Origin: Bdellovibrionales bacterium | Lineage (GTDB): Bacteria; Bdellovibrionota; Bdellovibrionia; Bdellovibrionales; Bdellovibrionaceae | Direction: 5' to 3' | DNA: 64,000 bases | Assembly: GCA_018266295.1 (NCBI GenBank) | Contig: JAFEAQ010000004.1 | Coordinates: 310,001 to 374,000, forward strand | Part shown: positions 25,811 through 34,772 of the stretch, one piece after another | Layout: every line of letters begins with the position of its first letter | How positions within the stretch are numbered: the first letter of the stretch is position 1 | Position numbers and translations under genes: made by a program | Notes under the pieces: model-generated | Told to the model about the DNA's origin: nothing | What the model saw: the letters and a program-made list of their open reading frames with translations, nothing else | The model's database searches: none

Positions 25811-26536
25811 CTATTTTTCGTTGTAATGATAAACATCAGTGAGCCGGCCCTGCTCATCATAGTAATAAATCGTTGTGGTCTTGCCTTTTGTATCTTGGAT
25901 CGATTCGACGGTTCCATTATTTCGGTAATTTACGCTTTGAAAAGTTCCGTTGGCTTTGCTTTCATACGATACTTCGGTGAATGGCCGGTCATTTTCAGGT
26001 GCCCGGCGAGTCACTTTATCACCGCCCGGGTATTCGATTTGTTCTACCGCGGTATCGCCGCTTCTTTTCCACTGAACGACGTGACCATCATCGAAAGTAT
26101 CGTATTCATATTGCTCAAGACCCTGATCGTTCATGCCAACGAAAACCGGCTCTGCTTTTGGAGGTGTATTGAAAGTCCCCACTGCCTTTAAATAATCTAG
26201 AATCATCTTTTGCTGAGGTGATTGATCTAGGTAGGTAATTTCAGAAGGAGTAATCCAAGAGCCCTTACTCGCCTCTTTCTTTTTTGGAGAAGCATCAATG
26301 GCTTTCGTAGCAGGTGCTGTTGTGGGCACATCGGATTTTGCGACTTTCGTAGCCGTCGCTGACGGTTTTGGCTTTTCAGAATCTGATTTAGAAACCGGCG
26401 CGGCTGTTACCGTATTGGAAGTGACTTCCGGCGCCGGTTCTTGATTGGCTTGGTATCCACGGAATACCAGCCAAGACATGGCCAAAACCACGAGTGCTAA
26501 CGACCCTAAAAAGAAGAATCGCATTTTGGCCGACAT
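25811..26536 (-). CDS. Membrane-anchored protein with C-terminal YD-like repeats, unknown function
   Basis: A 241-residue protein with a short cytosolic start, one N-terminal membrane helix (MRFFFLGSLALVVLAMSWLVF) and a Pro/Ala/Thr/Lys-rich spacer (30-90). It ends in a beta-rich region containing repeated segments: GMNDQGLEQYEYDTFDDG, NYRNNGTVESIQDTKGKTT and YYYDEQGRLTDVYHYNEK. These resemble single YD/RHS-type repeats, which make beta strands. The chain is probably an envelope protein anchored in the inner membrane and spanning part of the periplasm. It lies 9 nt downstream of a small secreted-protein gene and is likely in the same transcript. Function unknown. Confidence 0.78.
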   Translation of the reverse strand: MSAKMRFFFLGSLALVVLAMSWLVFRGYQANQEPAPEVTSNTVTAAPVSKSDSEKPKPSATATKVAKSDVPTTAPATKAIDASPKKKEASKGSWITPSEITYLDQSPQQKMILDYLKAVGTFNTPPKAEPVFVGMNDQGLEQYEYDTFDDGHVVQWKRSGDTAVEQIEYPGGDKVTRRAPENDRPFTEVSYESKANGTFQSVNYRNNGTVESIQDTKGKTTTIYYYDEQGRLTDVYHYNEK

Positions 26537-26545
26537 GGGAGGGGT

Positions 26546-26848
26546 TTACTTTTTATCAAGAACAAAAACTTTGTCTTCACCGCTCTCTTTAGTGGTAAAG
26601 AGCTGGGCTTTTGGGAACTCTTCTTTCATGTACTTGAGCTCCTCTTTCACGTCACCACGAACGGTGCGCTTCAGACATTTGAAAGTTTTGTTTTCTGAGC
26701 AGATAGAATCGTAAGTAGAGTTAAATTCCTCAGAACCCTCTTTGGCCTTCAGAACTTTACCGCAGTCTTTAAGATCGCCCGTTTTGCAGTGATTTGCCTG
26801 GGCAGCTACACTCAACAATAAAATTGCACTTACCAAAACAGATTTCAT
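26546..26848 (-). CDS. Small secreted cysteine-containing protein, unknown function
   Basis: This 100-residue protein has a typical signal peptide (MKSVLVSAILLLSVAAQA) and a mature part of about 80 residues with four cysteines (HCKTGDLKDCGK, SICSENKTFKCLK). That even number suggests two disulphides in the periplasm. The rest is Lys/Glu-rich and helical. AGGAGAAA precedes its ATG. It sits between an HTH/coiled-coil gene (11 nt upstream) and a membrane-anchored YD-like protein gene, all on the minus strand, so the three probably form one transcript. I do not recognise a family. Confidence 0.78.
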   Translation of the reverse strand: MKSVLVSAILLLSVAAQANHCKTGDLKDCGKVLKAKEGSEEFNSTYDSICSENKTFKCLKRTVRGDVKEELKYMKEEFPKAQLFTTKESGEDKVFVLDKK

Positions 26849-26859
26849 AGGTTTTTCTC

Positions 26860-27354
26860 CTATTGTTTAAATCCTTTGAGTCTTTCGTTTTCGCTTTCAA
26901 GAACACGCACCAAAGTTTTCAGATCTGCGACCTCATCTTTGAGCATCAACATCTGTTCTTCTTTTTCTTGGAGGATTTGCGTGTAAGCTTTTTTGAGTTC
27001 GGTCAGAAGTTTATTAGCTGCTGTAAGGATCGGCTCGTCGTTTTTTGCCATAGCAATTTTATCTGAGATGTCCGGTTTAGAAGACGCAGAACTCGGAGCC
27101 GTTTGGTTTCCTTGATGAGCACCCACCTGTGCGAGGTCGCTTTCTAGGGAGGGGCGATGTACGCGCTGGTGGGTACTCATCGGTTCGTCGATAATAAAGT
27201 ATTTACCATCTTCGAGCCTGTACTTAATATCTTCAGCTTTGATCCGACGACGTAGCGTGCTCACACTCACTTTGTACTTAGTTGAGTAGTCCATCAGGAC
27301 CAACCAAGACTCATTCGTGTTGGGAGTTCTCTCCCCGTTAGGCATACTAGTCAT
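26860..27354 (-). CDS. Putative DNA-binding protein: N-terminal helix-turn-helix, C-terminal coiled coil
   Basis: About 164 residues. The N-terminal part (MDYSTKYKVSVSTLRRRIKAEDIKYRLEDGKYFI) looks like the winged helix-turn-helix of MerR/excisionase-type proteins: a recognition helix STLRRRIK followed by a beta hairpin wing. A Ser/Pro-rich linker follows, then a long C-terminal coiled coil (about 100-160: LLTELKKAYTQILQEKEEQMLMLKDEVADLKTLVRVLESENERLK). The coiled coil should make it a dimer. I start at ATG 27354 because GGCGGAG lies 5 nt upstream; GTG at 27360 would be too close to it. It could regulate the two secreted-protein genes behind it, which is inference. Confidence 0.78.
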   Translation of the reverse strand: MTSMPNGERTPNTNESWLVLMDYSTKYKVSVSTLRRRIKAEDIKYRLEDGKYFIIDEPMSTHQRVHRPSLESDLAQVGAHQGNQTAPSSASSKPDISDKIAMAKNDEPILTAANKLLTELKKAYTQILQEKEEQMLMLKDEVADLKTLVRVLESENERLKGFKQ

Positions 27355-27360
27355 CTTCAC

Positions 27361-27592
27361 TCCGCCTATTCAGCTGTCTCCAGCTTGCGTAATCAGTTTT
27401 ATCACACCAAGGTCGACTGTCAAATTTATCAGCCTTTTGTGTGATTACTCAGCCAATTTCTCGACCTGAGGCTGGGTATTCACACTGTTCACCCTAGACC
27501 ATGGTCCTATTCAAGCCGCTGTTCCCGCGCTGATCAAGGGTTTTCGACCATTCTTCCGTTGAATATCTCATAATTAGTGGAATAATTTTCCC
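27361..27592. other. Intergenic region between divergent HTH and patatin genes
   Basis: A 232-bp non-coding stretch between divergent genes. It must hold promoters for both directions, but I see no convincing -35/-10 pair, no strong hairpin with a U-run and no tRNA. It is the second-longest non-coding gap after the dnaA-dnaN origin. Confidence 0.5.
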
Positions 27593-28792
27593 ATGCGTAT
27601 TCGAGAGAAAAAGAAGATAGCCCTAGTCTTGAGTGGAGGAGGAATTAAAGCCGCCGCCTTTCATATCGGGGTGCTTCTGGCCCTTAAAGAACTCGGTTTC
27701 AACACCGCTGGCGGGCAAAAAGAGATCGTGCGTCAAAAGTATCCCGACGATCTTCCGCTCACGATTCGCATGTATGTTGGCTCCAGCGCCGGAGCTTTTG
27801 TGGCTTCGGTTCTTGCAGCCGGCTACCCGATTGAATCTTTGATCAATGCTTTCCAAGTTGGTTCCGGAAATGAGCCCGTCTTTAATAAGGACGACATTCA
27901 ATATCTGAAGCCGATGAGTTACCGCGACATTTTTAGCGTGAATGGGATGAATATCCTAAACCTCATCCCCGATACTTTTTTGCGCAAATCTTTGGTGGCC
28001 GGCGGGATTGAAACCTTCGTTAAGAATGGATTCAAACTCAACGGGCTCTTCACGACCAAAGGCTTGGAGAAATATCTCCGCAAAGAGGTGCTGATCGAGA
28101 ACGACTTTGCCCGTTTGGGTGTTGAGTTGTTTGTGATCGGGACTCAGTTGAATCATACCCGTAAGGCGATTTTCGGGAATTTTCCTGAGGAATCAAAAAA
28201 CGGAACCACTAAGTATATAGGATATTCCACCATCAGCGAGGCTGTTGCTTGTTCAGCTTCTCTTCCGCCGGTGTTTTCACCGTACGGAATTACTCGGCCT
28301 GACGGCAAAGAGATCTTCTATTTCGATGGCGAGATCCGCGATACTTTGTCGACTCACGTAGCGGCTGATCATGGTGCCGACTTAGTGATTTCATCTTACT
28401 CGGTCCAGCCTTATCACTATACTCCGGAAATGGGTTCGCTTCATAAGTACGGAATCCCGGTGATTATTAACCAAGCTCTGTACCAAGTGATCCAACAGAA
28501 AATTGCGAAGCATATCGAATACCAATCTAATATGCGCAAGATTTATCAGGAAGTAGATGGGTTCTTTAAAGAACATAAGCTTCCGGACGAGCTCCGCACT
28601 CAGTTATTAGACAAGGTTCGTGAAAACGGTAAGTTCAAACCGGGTGTTGACTATATATATATCCATCCTCGCCCGCAGAACTATGAGATGTTCTTCGTCG
28701 ACCATTTTAGTTTAAATCCACAGATTCTAGCTCGAATTGTCAGAGTCGGATTTAAATCCGCTTATAATACTTTAAGACATCACGATCTGTAG
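27593..28792 (+). CDS. Patatin-like phospholipase
   Basis: A 399-residue patatin-fold lipid acyl hydrolase. The glycine-rich oxyanion loop SGGGIKAAAFHIGVL lies at 14-28, the nucleophile is Ser65 in GSSAG, and the dyad aspartate is Asp245 in FDGE, all in the expected order. There is no signal peptide, so the protein is cytosolic or exported by another route. The C-terminal part (about 260-399) is an extra domain without a clear family. Bacterial patatins hydrolyse phospholipid acyl chains and some are toxins or anti-phage effectors. It stands as a single gene facing the nuo operon, with a shared bidirectional terminator. Whether it acts in lipid recycling, prey lysis or defence is open. Confidence 0.92.
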   Translation: MRIREKKKIALVLSGGGIKAAAFHIGVLLALKELGFNTAGGQKEIVRQKYPDDLPLTIRMYVGSSAGAFVASVLAAGYPIESLINAFQVGSGNEPVFNKDDIQYLKPMSYRDIFSVNGMNILNLIPDTFLRKSLVAGGIETFVKNGFKLNGLFTTKGLEKYLRKEVLIENDFARLGVELFVIGTQLNHTRKAIFGNFPEESKNGTTKYIGYSTISEAVACSASLPPVFSPYGITRPDGKEIFYFDGEIRDTLSTHVAADHGADLVISSYSVQPYHYTPEMGSLHKYGIPVIINQALYQVIQQKIAKHIEYQSNMRKIYQEVDGFFKEHKLPDELRTQLLDKVRENGKFKPGVDYIYIHPRPQNYEMFFVDHFSLNPQILARIVRVGFKSAYNTLRHHDL

Positions 28793-28828
28793 TTGTCTAG
28801 GAAAGACCACAAGGTTTTGGGCATAAAA

Positions 28829-28852
28829 AAACCCGGGATAACCCGGGTTTTT
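28829..28852. terminator. Bidirectional intrinsic terminator between patatin gene and nuoN
   Basis: AAACCCGGG (28829-28837) and CCCGGGTTT (28842-28850) form a perfect 9-bp stem with a 4-nt loop. A-runs on the left and T-runs on the right let it work on both strands for the two convergent transcripts. Confidence 0.9.
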
Positions 28853-28873
28853 CATTTCTAGCTTTAGCCAGAA

Positions 28874-30337
28874 CTACATCAAACTCTTTTCAACAGCTGT
28901 AAAGATCGGGCCAGATACCAGGCCGAGCAATACGATACAAACTGCAGAAACAAGAACTGTTACAGTTGTTGCATTCAAAGAGTGACCCGCAACTTCTGCA
29001 TCGCCCTCTTTCATGTACATTACAACGACTGGACGGAGATAGTAGTAAACACTGATGACAGAGCTCAACACACCCCAGATTGTTAGCCACAAGAGGCCTT
29101 CACCGATCGCTGCGTTGAAAAGATAGAATTTACCGAAGAAACCAACTGTCGGTGGGATCCCCGCCAAAGACAAGAGGAAGATTGTAAAGCAAAGTGCCAA
29201 CAAAGGACGTCTGCTTGCCAAACCTGCCAAATCATCGACATTCACTACCGAATTCTCTGAACTTTCAAGCATGCTTACGATTGCGAAACAGCCCAAGGTC
29301 ATCAATGCGTAACTGATCAAGTAGAAGATCACCCCAGAAGCACCAAAAGAACCAACATCGCTGACGCCTGCGGTGATAATACCCACTAAGATATAACCTG
29401 AGTGAGCAACACTTGAGTATGCGATCATGCGTTTCAAGTTGTTTTGCAAAATCGCTGCTACGTTACCAACGATCATCGTGATCACTGCCAACCACTGAAG
29501 AACGTCGAAAAGGTTTTGAGAACCTTCCAAGCTTCGAGTTGCAATGATTCTCAAGAACGCCGCAAACGATACTGTTTTCACAGCTGTTGCCATGAAACCA
29601 GAAAGCGGAGTCGGCGCACCTTGATAAACATCCGGAGTCCATGCGTGGAACGGAGCAATCGATACTTTAAAGCAGAAGCCCACGATCACGAACGTGATAC
29701 CGAACAAGAACAAGCGGCTAGTCGCCACCAAGTTTCTTGCCGTTTCCAAGAAGTCCAAGATGTTTGTGCTGCCAGTAGAGCCGAAGATGAACGCCACACC
29801 GTAAAGGAAGATCGCAGAAGCGAAGCCGCCCAATACGAAGTATTTCAATGCCGCTTCTTTCGCGAGCTTTTCTTCGTGGCTCATGCCGATCATCAAGTAC
29901 AAAGACAAAGACATTGTCTCAAGACCGATGAAGATCATCAAAAGATCGGCCGCAGAAACCAGGATCAACATACCTAAAGCTGAGCTCAGAGTTAAGAAAA
30001 CCAACTCAGAAAACTGATTTCCTTTTGTCGCTGGATTTTCGTACATCAAAACCAAAGAACCCGCAGCCGCTGCGAGTGCGATGATGCCCATCCACTGAGT
30101 AATACCGTCAAATACAAGGCTATGCGAGAAAGCCGTTGCACCGGTCGCACCTGCAAAAATACCCAAAAGAACCGCTGCGATCACAAGCCCGATCAAGCCT
30201 TGGATCAAAGTAGACAAAGGATTCTGCTCGCGATTGCCTCTCAACACTTTGAGAGTGATCGGGATCAAGCTCACCAAGAAGAGCGCAATCATCGGCGAAA
30301 TAAGAAGTAGATCGTTAATTGAGATATTCGCTTTCAT
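28874..30337 (-). CDS. nuoN: NADH-quinone oxidoreductase subunit N
   Basis: A 487-residue, about 14-helix antiporter-like subunit of the complex I membrane arm. Family marks are GLETMSLSLYLMIGM, FKVSIAPFHAWTPDVYQGAPTPLSGFMATAVKTVSFAAFLR and NLKRMIAYSSVAHSGYILVG, with the conserved lysines inside helices. It is the last gene of the nuo set and its start overlaps the nuoM stop by 1 nt. Confidence 0.95.
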   Translation of the reverse strand: MKANISINDLLLISPMIALFLVSLIPITLKVLRGNREQNPLSTLIQGLIGLVIAAVLLGIFAGATGATAFSHSLVFDGITQWMGIIALAAAAGSLVLMYENPATKGNQFSELVFLTLSSALGMLILVSAADLLMIFIGLETMSLSLYLMIGMSHEEKLAKEAALKYFVLGGFASAIFLYGVAFIFGSTGSTNILDFLETARNLVATSRLFLFGITFVIVGFCFKVSIAPFHAWTPDVYQGAPTPLSGFMATAVKTVSFAAFLRIIATRSLEGSQNLFDVLQWLAVITMIVGNVAAILQNNLKRMIAYSSVAHSGYILVGIITAGVSDVGSFGASGVIFYLISYALMTLGCFAIVSMLESSENSVVNVDDLAGLASRRPLLALCFTIFLLSLAGIPPTVGFFGKFYLFNAAIGEGLLWLTIWGVLSSVISVYYYLRPVVVMYMKEGDAEVAGHSLNATTVTVLVSAVCIVLLGLVSGPIFTAVEKSLM

Positions 30338-31971
30338 TATTTAGTCGCTCCCTCTTGTGCTGCTGGAGTTGCTTGCTCTGTTGGAGCCGGAGTAGATTCC
30401 GACGCCGCTGCAGGCGCTGTTTCTGTTGCTGCTGGTGTAGCAGCTTCGGCCTGAGAAGCGCCGTAGATTGTGAGGCTGTAGCCAGAGCGATTTTGGATCA
30501 AATGCTCAACGCTGGCTTTAGACCAATCAAGGAACTGATTCGGGAAAAGACCCATCCAGAACACCATGATAACAAGCGGAACCATCACGGCGATTTCGCG
30601 CATATTAAGATCATGAAGTGGGTGATGATCATCTTTCACCAATTCACCTTGCTGGCCAAAGAATACACGTTTGAACATCCAAAGCATGTAAACCGCACCC
30701 AAAACAACACCAAGAACTGCAACATATGCATAAGCTGGCATCGCTTTGAAAGTACCGAGCAAGATCAAGAACTCGCCGACGAAACCGTTCGTCATTGGAA
30801 CCGCGATCGAAGACAAAGTGATGATAAAGAAGAAGATCGTGAAGATTGGCAATACGCCTGCCAAACCACCGTACTTAGAAATCTCACGTGAGTGAGTTCT
30901 TTCGTAAATCATACCGATCAAGATGAACAATGCGCCGGTAGAGATACCGTGATTCAACATTTGGTACAGAGAACCCTGCAAACCAAACGCGTTGAATGCG
31001 AACATACCGATCAATACATAACCCATGTGAGAAACTGAAGAGTATGCCACAAGTTTCTTGATATCCGGCTGAACCATCGCGACCAGGGCACCGTAAACGA
31101 TCCCGATCACACCGATCAACATGAACAACCAGGCCCAGTATTCAGATGCTTCTGGGAACAAAGGAATCACCCAGCGAAGGAATGAGTAAGTACCCATTTT
31201 CAACATCACGGCCGCCAAGATCACAGAACCTGGAGTCGGCGCCTCAACGTGGGCGTCAGGCAACCAAGTGTGAAGTGGGAAGACCGGAACTTTGATCGCA
31301 AATGCCAATGCAAATGCAAAGAAGAGCAATGTTTGAAGGCTGAAGAACTGACCGCCAACAAACGGGATCTTTAACTTATAGAACTCAAGCAAGCTTGCAC
31401 TCATTTGGCCAGTTGCCTCTTGCGTGAGATACATCATATAGATCATCGCTACGAGCATCAAAACTGAACCGGCGAAAGTGAAGATGAAGAACTTCACTGT
31501 CGCGTAGATACGTCTTGCACCACCCCAGATACCAACCATGAAGTACATTGGTACAAGAGAAAGCTCCCAGAACACGTAGTAGAAGATCGCATCCATCGCC
31601 AAGAAAGTACCCAACATTGCTGTTTGCAGAACAAAGAGGCTAACGTGGAAGCCTTTTACGCGCTTATCAATCGATGTCCAGCTCGCAAGGATAATGATCG
31701 GCATAAGGAATGTCGTCATGATCACAAGCCACAAAGACAAACCGTCGATACCCATGAAGTAAGAGATACCAAAACGCTCGATCCACACATGTCTTTCAAC
31801 GAGTTGAAGGGCTGCGGAGCTTGCGTCGAATCTTTGCAGAATGCTAAGGCTCAAGATGAATTCGATAATCGCAAAACCGAAAGCCAAAGGACGAATCGAG
31901 TTCGTCTTCGGCCAGAGGGCGATAATCAGGGCAAATAAAAGAGGCAGAAAAACAATCGCGCTGAGTAACAT
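30337..31971 (-). CDS. nuoM: NADH-quinone oxidoreductase subunit M, with Ala/Pro/Thr-rich tail
   Basis: A 544-residue antiporter-like complex I subunit. It shows YYVFWELSLVPMYFMVGIWGG, FPLHTWLPDAHVEAPTPGSVILAAVMLKMGTYSFLRW and IKKLVAYSSVSHMGYVLIGMFAFN. After the last membrane helix there is an unusual soluble extension of about 50 residues rich in Ala, Thr, Pro and Glu (TPAATETAPAAASESTPAPTEQATPAAQEGATK). Such a tail is not part of the usual NuoM of about 500 residues. It lies between nuoL (4 nt) and nuoN (1-nt overlap). Confidence 0.95.
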   Translation of the reverse strand: MLLSAIVFLPLLFALIIALWPKTNSIRPLAFGFAIIEFILSLSILQRFDASSAALQLVERHVWIERFGISYFMGIDGLSLWLVIMTTFLMPIIILASWTSIDKRVKGFHVSLFVLQTAMLGTFLAMDAIFYYVFWELSLVPMYFMVGIWGGARRIYATVKFFIFTFAGSVLMLVAMIYMMYLTQEATGQMSASLLEFYKLKIPFVGGQFFSLQTLLFFAFALAFAIKVPVFPLHTWLPDAHVEAPTPGSVILAAVMLKMGTYSFLRWVIPLFPEASEYWAWLFMLIGVIGIVYGALVAMVQPDIKKLVAYSSVSHMGYVLIGMFAFNAFGLQGSLYQMLNHGISTGALFILIGMIYERTHSREISKYGGLAGVLPIFTIFFFIITLSSIAVPMTNGFVGEFLILLGTFKAMPAYAYVAVLGVVLGAVYMLWMFKRVFFGQQGELVKDDHHPLHDLNMREIAVMVPLVIMVFWMGLFPNQFLDWSKASVEHLIQNRSGYSLTIYGASQAEAATPAATETAPAAASESTPAPTEQATPAAQEGATK

Positions 31972-31975
31972 GAAA

Positions 31976-33913
31976 TTACCTCATCAAAAGGATGGAGAGA
32001 ACAAATACCAAGCCAATACCAATATACATTGCATATTGCTGCATATTGCCCGTTTGAAGTGAACGAACGAGAGAACCCCCGCCCTTCACAACATCGCTCA
32101 CCCAGTAAGTGCATTTATCAATAAAGTTAACGTCTACGTAGTACCAAAGAACGCGGCTGAACTTAACCAACGGATTGATAATCGCTCCGAAGTAAGCTTC
32201 GTCCACGAAGTACTTGTGGTAAATAGCTTTGTAAACTGGACCCAAACCTTGCGCCACTTTTTCAGAGCTGCCTGGTTTGCGAACATACATTTGGAAAGCA
32301 ACAATCGCAGAAACCGCCGCCAAACCAACTGAGATCGCCATAAAAGTCCACTCGAGGCTCGCATCATGATGACCTTCTGCCGCTGCTGGAACTTCTTTGA
32401 TCAAAGGATGCAACCAGTGTTCCCAAACATTAGGGATGCCACCAAAGACTTCGCCGATTACGTGCGGAATGCCGATCCAACCGCCGATCACTGACAAAAC
32501 GCCAAGAACGATCAACGGGATTGTCATCATCGCATCAGATTCGTGCGGATGAACATCCTTAGGAACACGGCTGCCGCCCCAGAAAGTCAGAGCCATCAAA
32601 CGTGTCATATAGAACGCAGTTAAAGTCGCGCCCAACGCACCTGCCGCCCACAAAGCTGGGTGACCGTACGGAGAGGTAAATGCCTCCCACAAGATCTCAT
32701 CCTTAGAGAAGAACCCTGCGAATGGTGGCATACCGATGATTGCAAGCCAGCCCAACAAGAACGTGAAGTGAGTGATTGGCATGTACTTCTTCAAACCACC
32801 CATCTTGCGGATATCTTGCTCTTCGTGCATCGCATGGATCACAGAACCAGAACCCAAGAACATAAGGGCTTTAAAGAATGCGTGAGTCATCAAGTGGAAC
32901 ATTGCCGCGCCGAAAGCTCCCACGCCGCAAGCCAAGAACATATAGCCAAGCTGAGAAACTGTCGAGTAAGCGAGAACCTTCTTGATATCCCATTGGGTCA
33001 TACCGATCGTTGCCGCCATCACTGCAGTCGCAGCACCAATGATTGCAATCACAGCCATTGTATTAGGAGCAACAACAAACAAAGGATTCAAACGCACGAT
33101 CATGTACACGCCGGCAGTCACCATCGTCGCGGCATGGATCAACGCCGAAACTGGAGTTGGACCTGCCATCGCGTCTGGAAGCCAAACATACAATGGAATC
33201 TGCGCGGACTTACCAGTCGCACCGATAAAGAGGAACAAAGTACCCAAAGTCACAGCACCCAACCAAGAGGCCTCAGCTGTGGTTGGCGCCAAAGCATTCA
33301 ACTCGTGGAAGTTCAAAGTTCCGAAAGTCAGGAACAAGATGAACATACCAAGCAAGAAAGCCGCGTCACCCACACGGTTTGTAACGAAGGCTTTCATACC
33401 AGCCGCCGCTTTTTCTTTGTCTGTGAACCAGAAACCGATCAAGAGGTAAGAGCAAAGACCTACGCCCTCCCAACCAACGAACATCACAAGCAAGTTGCTA
33501 CCGAGAACGAGGAGCAACATATTAAAGATAAAGAGATTCAAGTACGCGAAGTACTTAGCAACGCCTTTATCGTGGTGCATGTAGCTGATCGAGAACAAGT
33601 GGATCAAAGAACCAACGCCCGTAATGATCAAGATCATGATCGAGCTGATTTCATCGACAACAAAAGCCGCATCGATCTTCAGGTTGCCGACCGTGATCCA
33701 CTCAAAGAAGGTGACTACGATACGACGGCTTTCTTCCGGTGAGCTAACAACGTCAGCTACCAAAAGAACCGCCGAAATGAAGGAGATGAACACAGCTGCC
33801 GTGGCGATTGAGCCCGCAACTATGTAGTTGTGCTTTTTATAACGGAAGCCATTGATCAAAAAGCCGATGAACGGGCTGAGGATCAAAATCGACATCAGGA
33901 TGGTATGATTCAT
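31976..33913 (-). CDS. nuoL: NADH-quinone oxidoreductase subunit L
   Basis: A 645-residue membrane-arm subunit with about 16 helices and the long lateral helix near the C-terminus. Marks: FVGWEGVGLCSYLLIGFW, GKSAQIPLYVWLPDAMAGPTPVSALIHAATMVTAGVYMIVR, IKKVLAYSTVSQLGYMFLACG, and HAFFKALMFLGSGSVIHAMHEEQDIRKMGGL. The protein pumps protons or sodium as part of complex I. It sits 6 nt after nuoK and 4 nt before nuoM in one operon. Confidence 0.96.
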   Translation of the reverse strand: MNHTILMSILILSPFIGFLINGFRYKKHNYIVAGSIATAAVFISFISAVLLVADVVSSPEESRRIVVTFFEWITVGNLKIDAAFVVDEISSIMILIITGVGSLIHLFSISYMHHDKGVAKYFAYLNLFIFNMLLLVLGSNLLVMFVGWEGVGLCSYLLIGFWFTDKEKAAAGMKAFVTNRVGDAAFLLGMFILFLTFGTLNFHELNALAPTTAEASWLGAVTLGTLFLFIGATGKSAQIPLYVWLPDAMAGPTPVSALIHAATMVTAGVYMIVRLNPLFVVAPNTMAVIAIIGAATAVMAATIGMTQWDIKKVLAYSTVSQLGYMFLACGVGAFGAAMFHLMTHAFFKALMFLGSGSVIHAMHEEQDIRKMGGLKKYMPITHFTFLLGWLAIIGMPPFAGFFSKDEILWEAFTSPYGHPALWAAGALGATLTAFYMTRLMALTFWGGSRVPKDVHPHESDAMMTIPLIVLGVLSVIGGWIGIPHVIGEVFGGIPNVWEHWLHPLIKEVPAAAEGHHDASLEWTFMAISVGLAAVSAIVAFQMYVRKPGSSEKVAQGLGPVYKAIYHKYFVDEAYFGAIINPLVKFSRVLWYYVDVNFIDKCTYWVSDVVKGGGSLVRSLQTGNMQQYAMYIGIGLVFVLSILLMR

Positions 33914-33919
33914 TGGCGA

Positions 33920-34246
33920 TTATCCCTTCAGGTGCTCGAAGAAGCGGATGTTCACTTCTTTATAACGTTTGAAAATTGAAACCGCGATAGCCAAACCAAC
34001 CGCAGCTTCAGCCGCAGCGATCGTCATCACGAAGAACACAAGAACTTGGCCATCGAGTTTATCGAGGTACTTGCTGAAAGCGACAAAGCTGATATTTACA
34101 GCGTTCAACATCAACTCGATAGACATCAAAAGAACAATAATGTTTCTTCTGATAAGAACCCCAGCCATTCCGGTTACGAAAAGTAATGCAGAAAGAACGA
34201 GGTAGTGATTCAAACCAACATTGGTAATGATATCAGTGCTTGGCAT
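33920..34246 (-). CDS. nuoK: NADH-quinone oxidoreductase subunit K
   Basis: A three-helix, 108-residue membrane subunit of complex I. I start at ATG 34246 because AAGGTGG lies 7-8 nt upstream and this gives the usual length of about 100; the longer frame adds eight atypical residues. Conserved features: [36 protein letters not shown] with the essential membrane Glu, and [19 protein letters not shown] with the second. Its start overlaps the nuoJ 3' end by 14 nt. Confidence 0.93.
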   Translation of the reverse strand: MPSTDIITNVGLNHYLVLSALLFVTGMAGVLIRRNIIVLLMSIELMLNAVNISFVAFSKYLDKLDGQVLVFFVMTIAAAEAAVGLAIAVSIFKRYKEVNIRFFEHLKG

Positions 34247-34763
34247 GTGTTCCACCTTTACTGCGCGCAAGACCTACAACTCCGATTGCGATAACCAAAA
34301 GCAAGATGCCAAGGGCCTCGAAACCAAGAATATATTTTGTAAATAAGAGAACTCCGAGGTTGTGAGTTGTATCAACACCCGCCACAACCGCTTTTGCCGC
34401 TGGCTTTTCGGCAAACTCGATGCTCATGCTAAATGCACCAGCAAGGAATCCTGCCAAAGTACCGATCGTTGCGATCTTTAATAAACCGCTGATCTTACCG
34501 CGAGAGAACGTTCCCAGCTCCGTCTTTAAGTCGAAAAGCATCAGAACCATGACGAAGAGAACCAACACCGCACCGGCGTAAACGATCATCTGAACGCCCG
34601 CAATGAAGTATGCGCCTAAAGTAGCGAACAACGCGGAGACGCCCACCATTGTCATCGCCAAGCAAAGGGCTGAGTAAATCGGATTAGAAACCAAAACAAC
34701 AGCAAGACCACTGATCAGGGTCACCGCTGCTAACAACCAAAATAAAAAACTATCTGCTGTCAC
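34233..34763 (-). CDS. nuoJ: NADH-quinone oxidoreductase subunit J
   Basis: A five-helix, 176-residue membrane-arm subunit. The segment [35 protein letters not shown] is diagnostic for NuoJ and includes the pi-bulge helix involved in coupling. The start is a GTG. It lies 9 nt after nuoH and overlaps nuoK by 14 nt, so it belongs to the same operon. Confidence 0.93.
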   Translation of the reverse strand: MTADSFLFWLLAAVTLISGLAVVLVSNPIYSALCLAMTMVGVSALFATLGAYFIAGVQMIVYAGAVLVLFVMVLMLFDLKTELGTFSRGKISGLLKIATIGTLAGFLAGAFSMSIEFAEKPAAKAVVAGVDTTHNLGVLLFTKYILGFEALGILLLVIAIGVVGLARSKGGTHAKH

Positions 34764-34772
34764 AATAAACCT

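Noticed and set aside
32660-33742. Long plus-strand open frame (about 360 codons) opposite nuoL
   Set aside because: It is the antisense of a hydrophobic membrane protein, which yields polar His/Gln/Arg-rich nonsense; nuoL on the other strand is certain.
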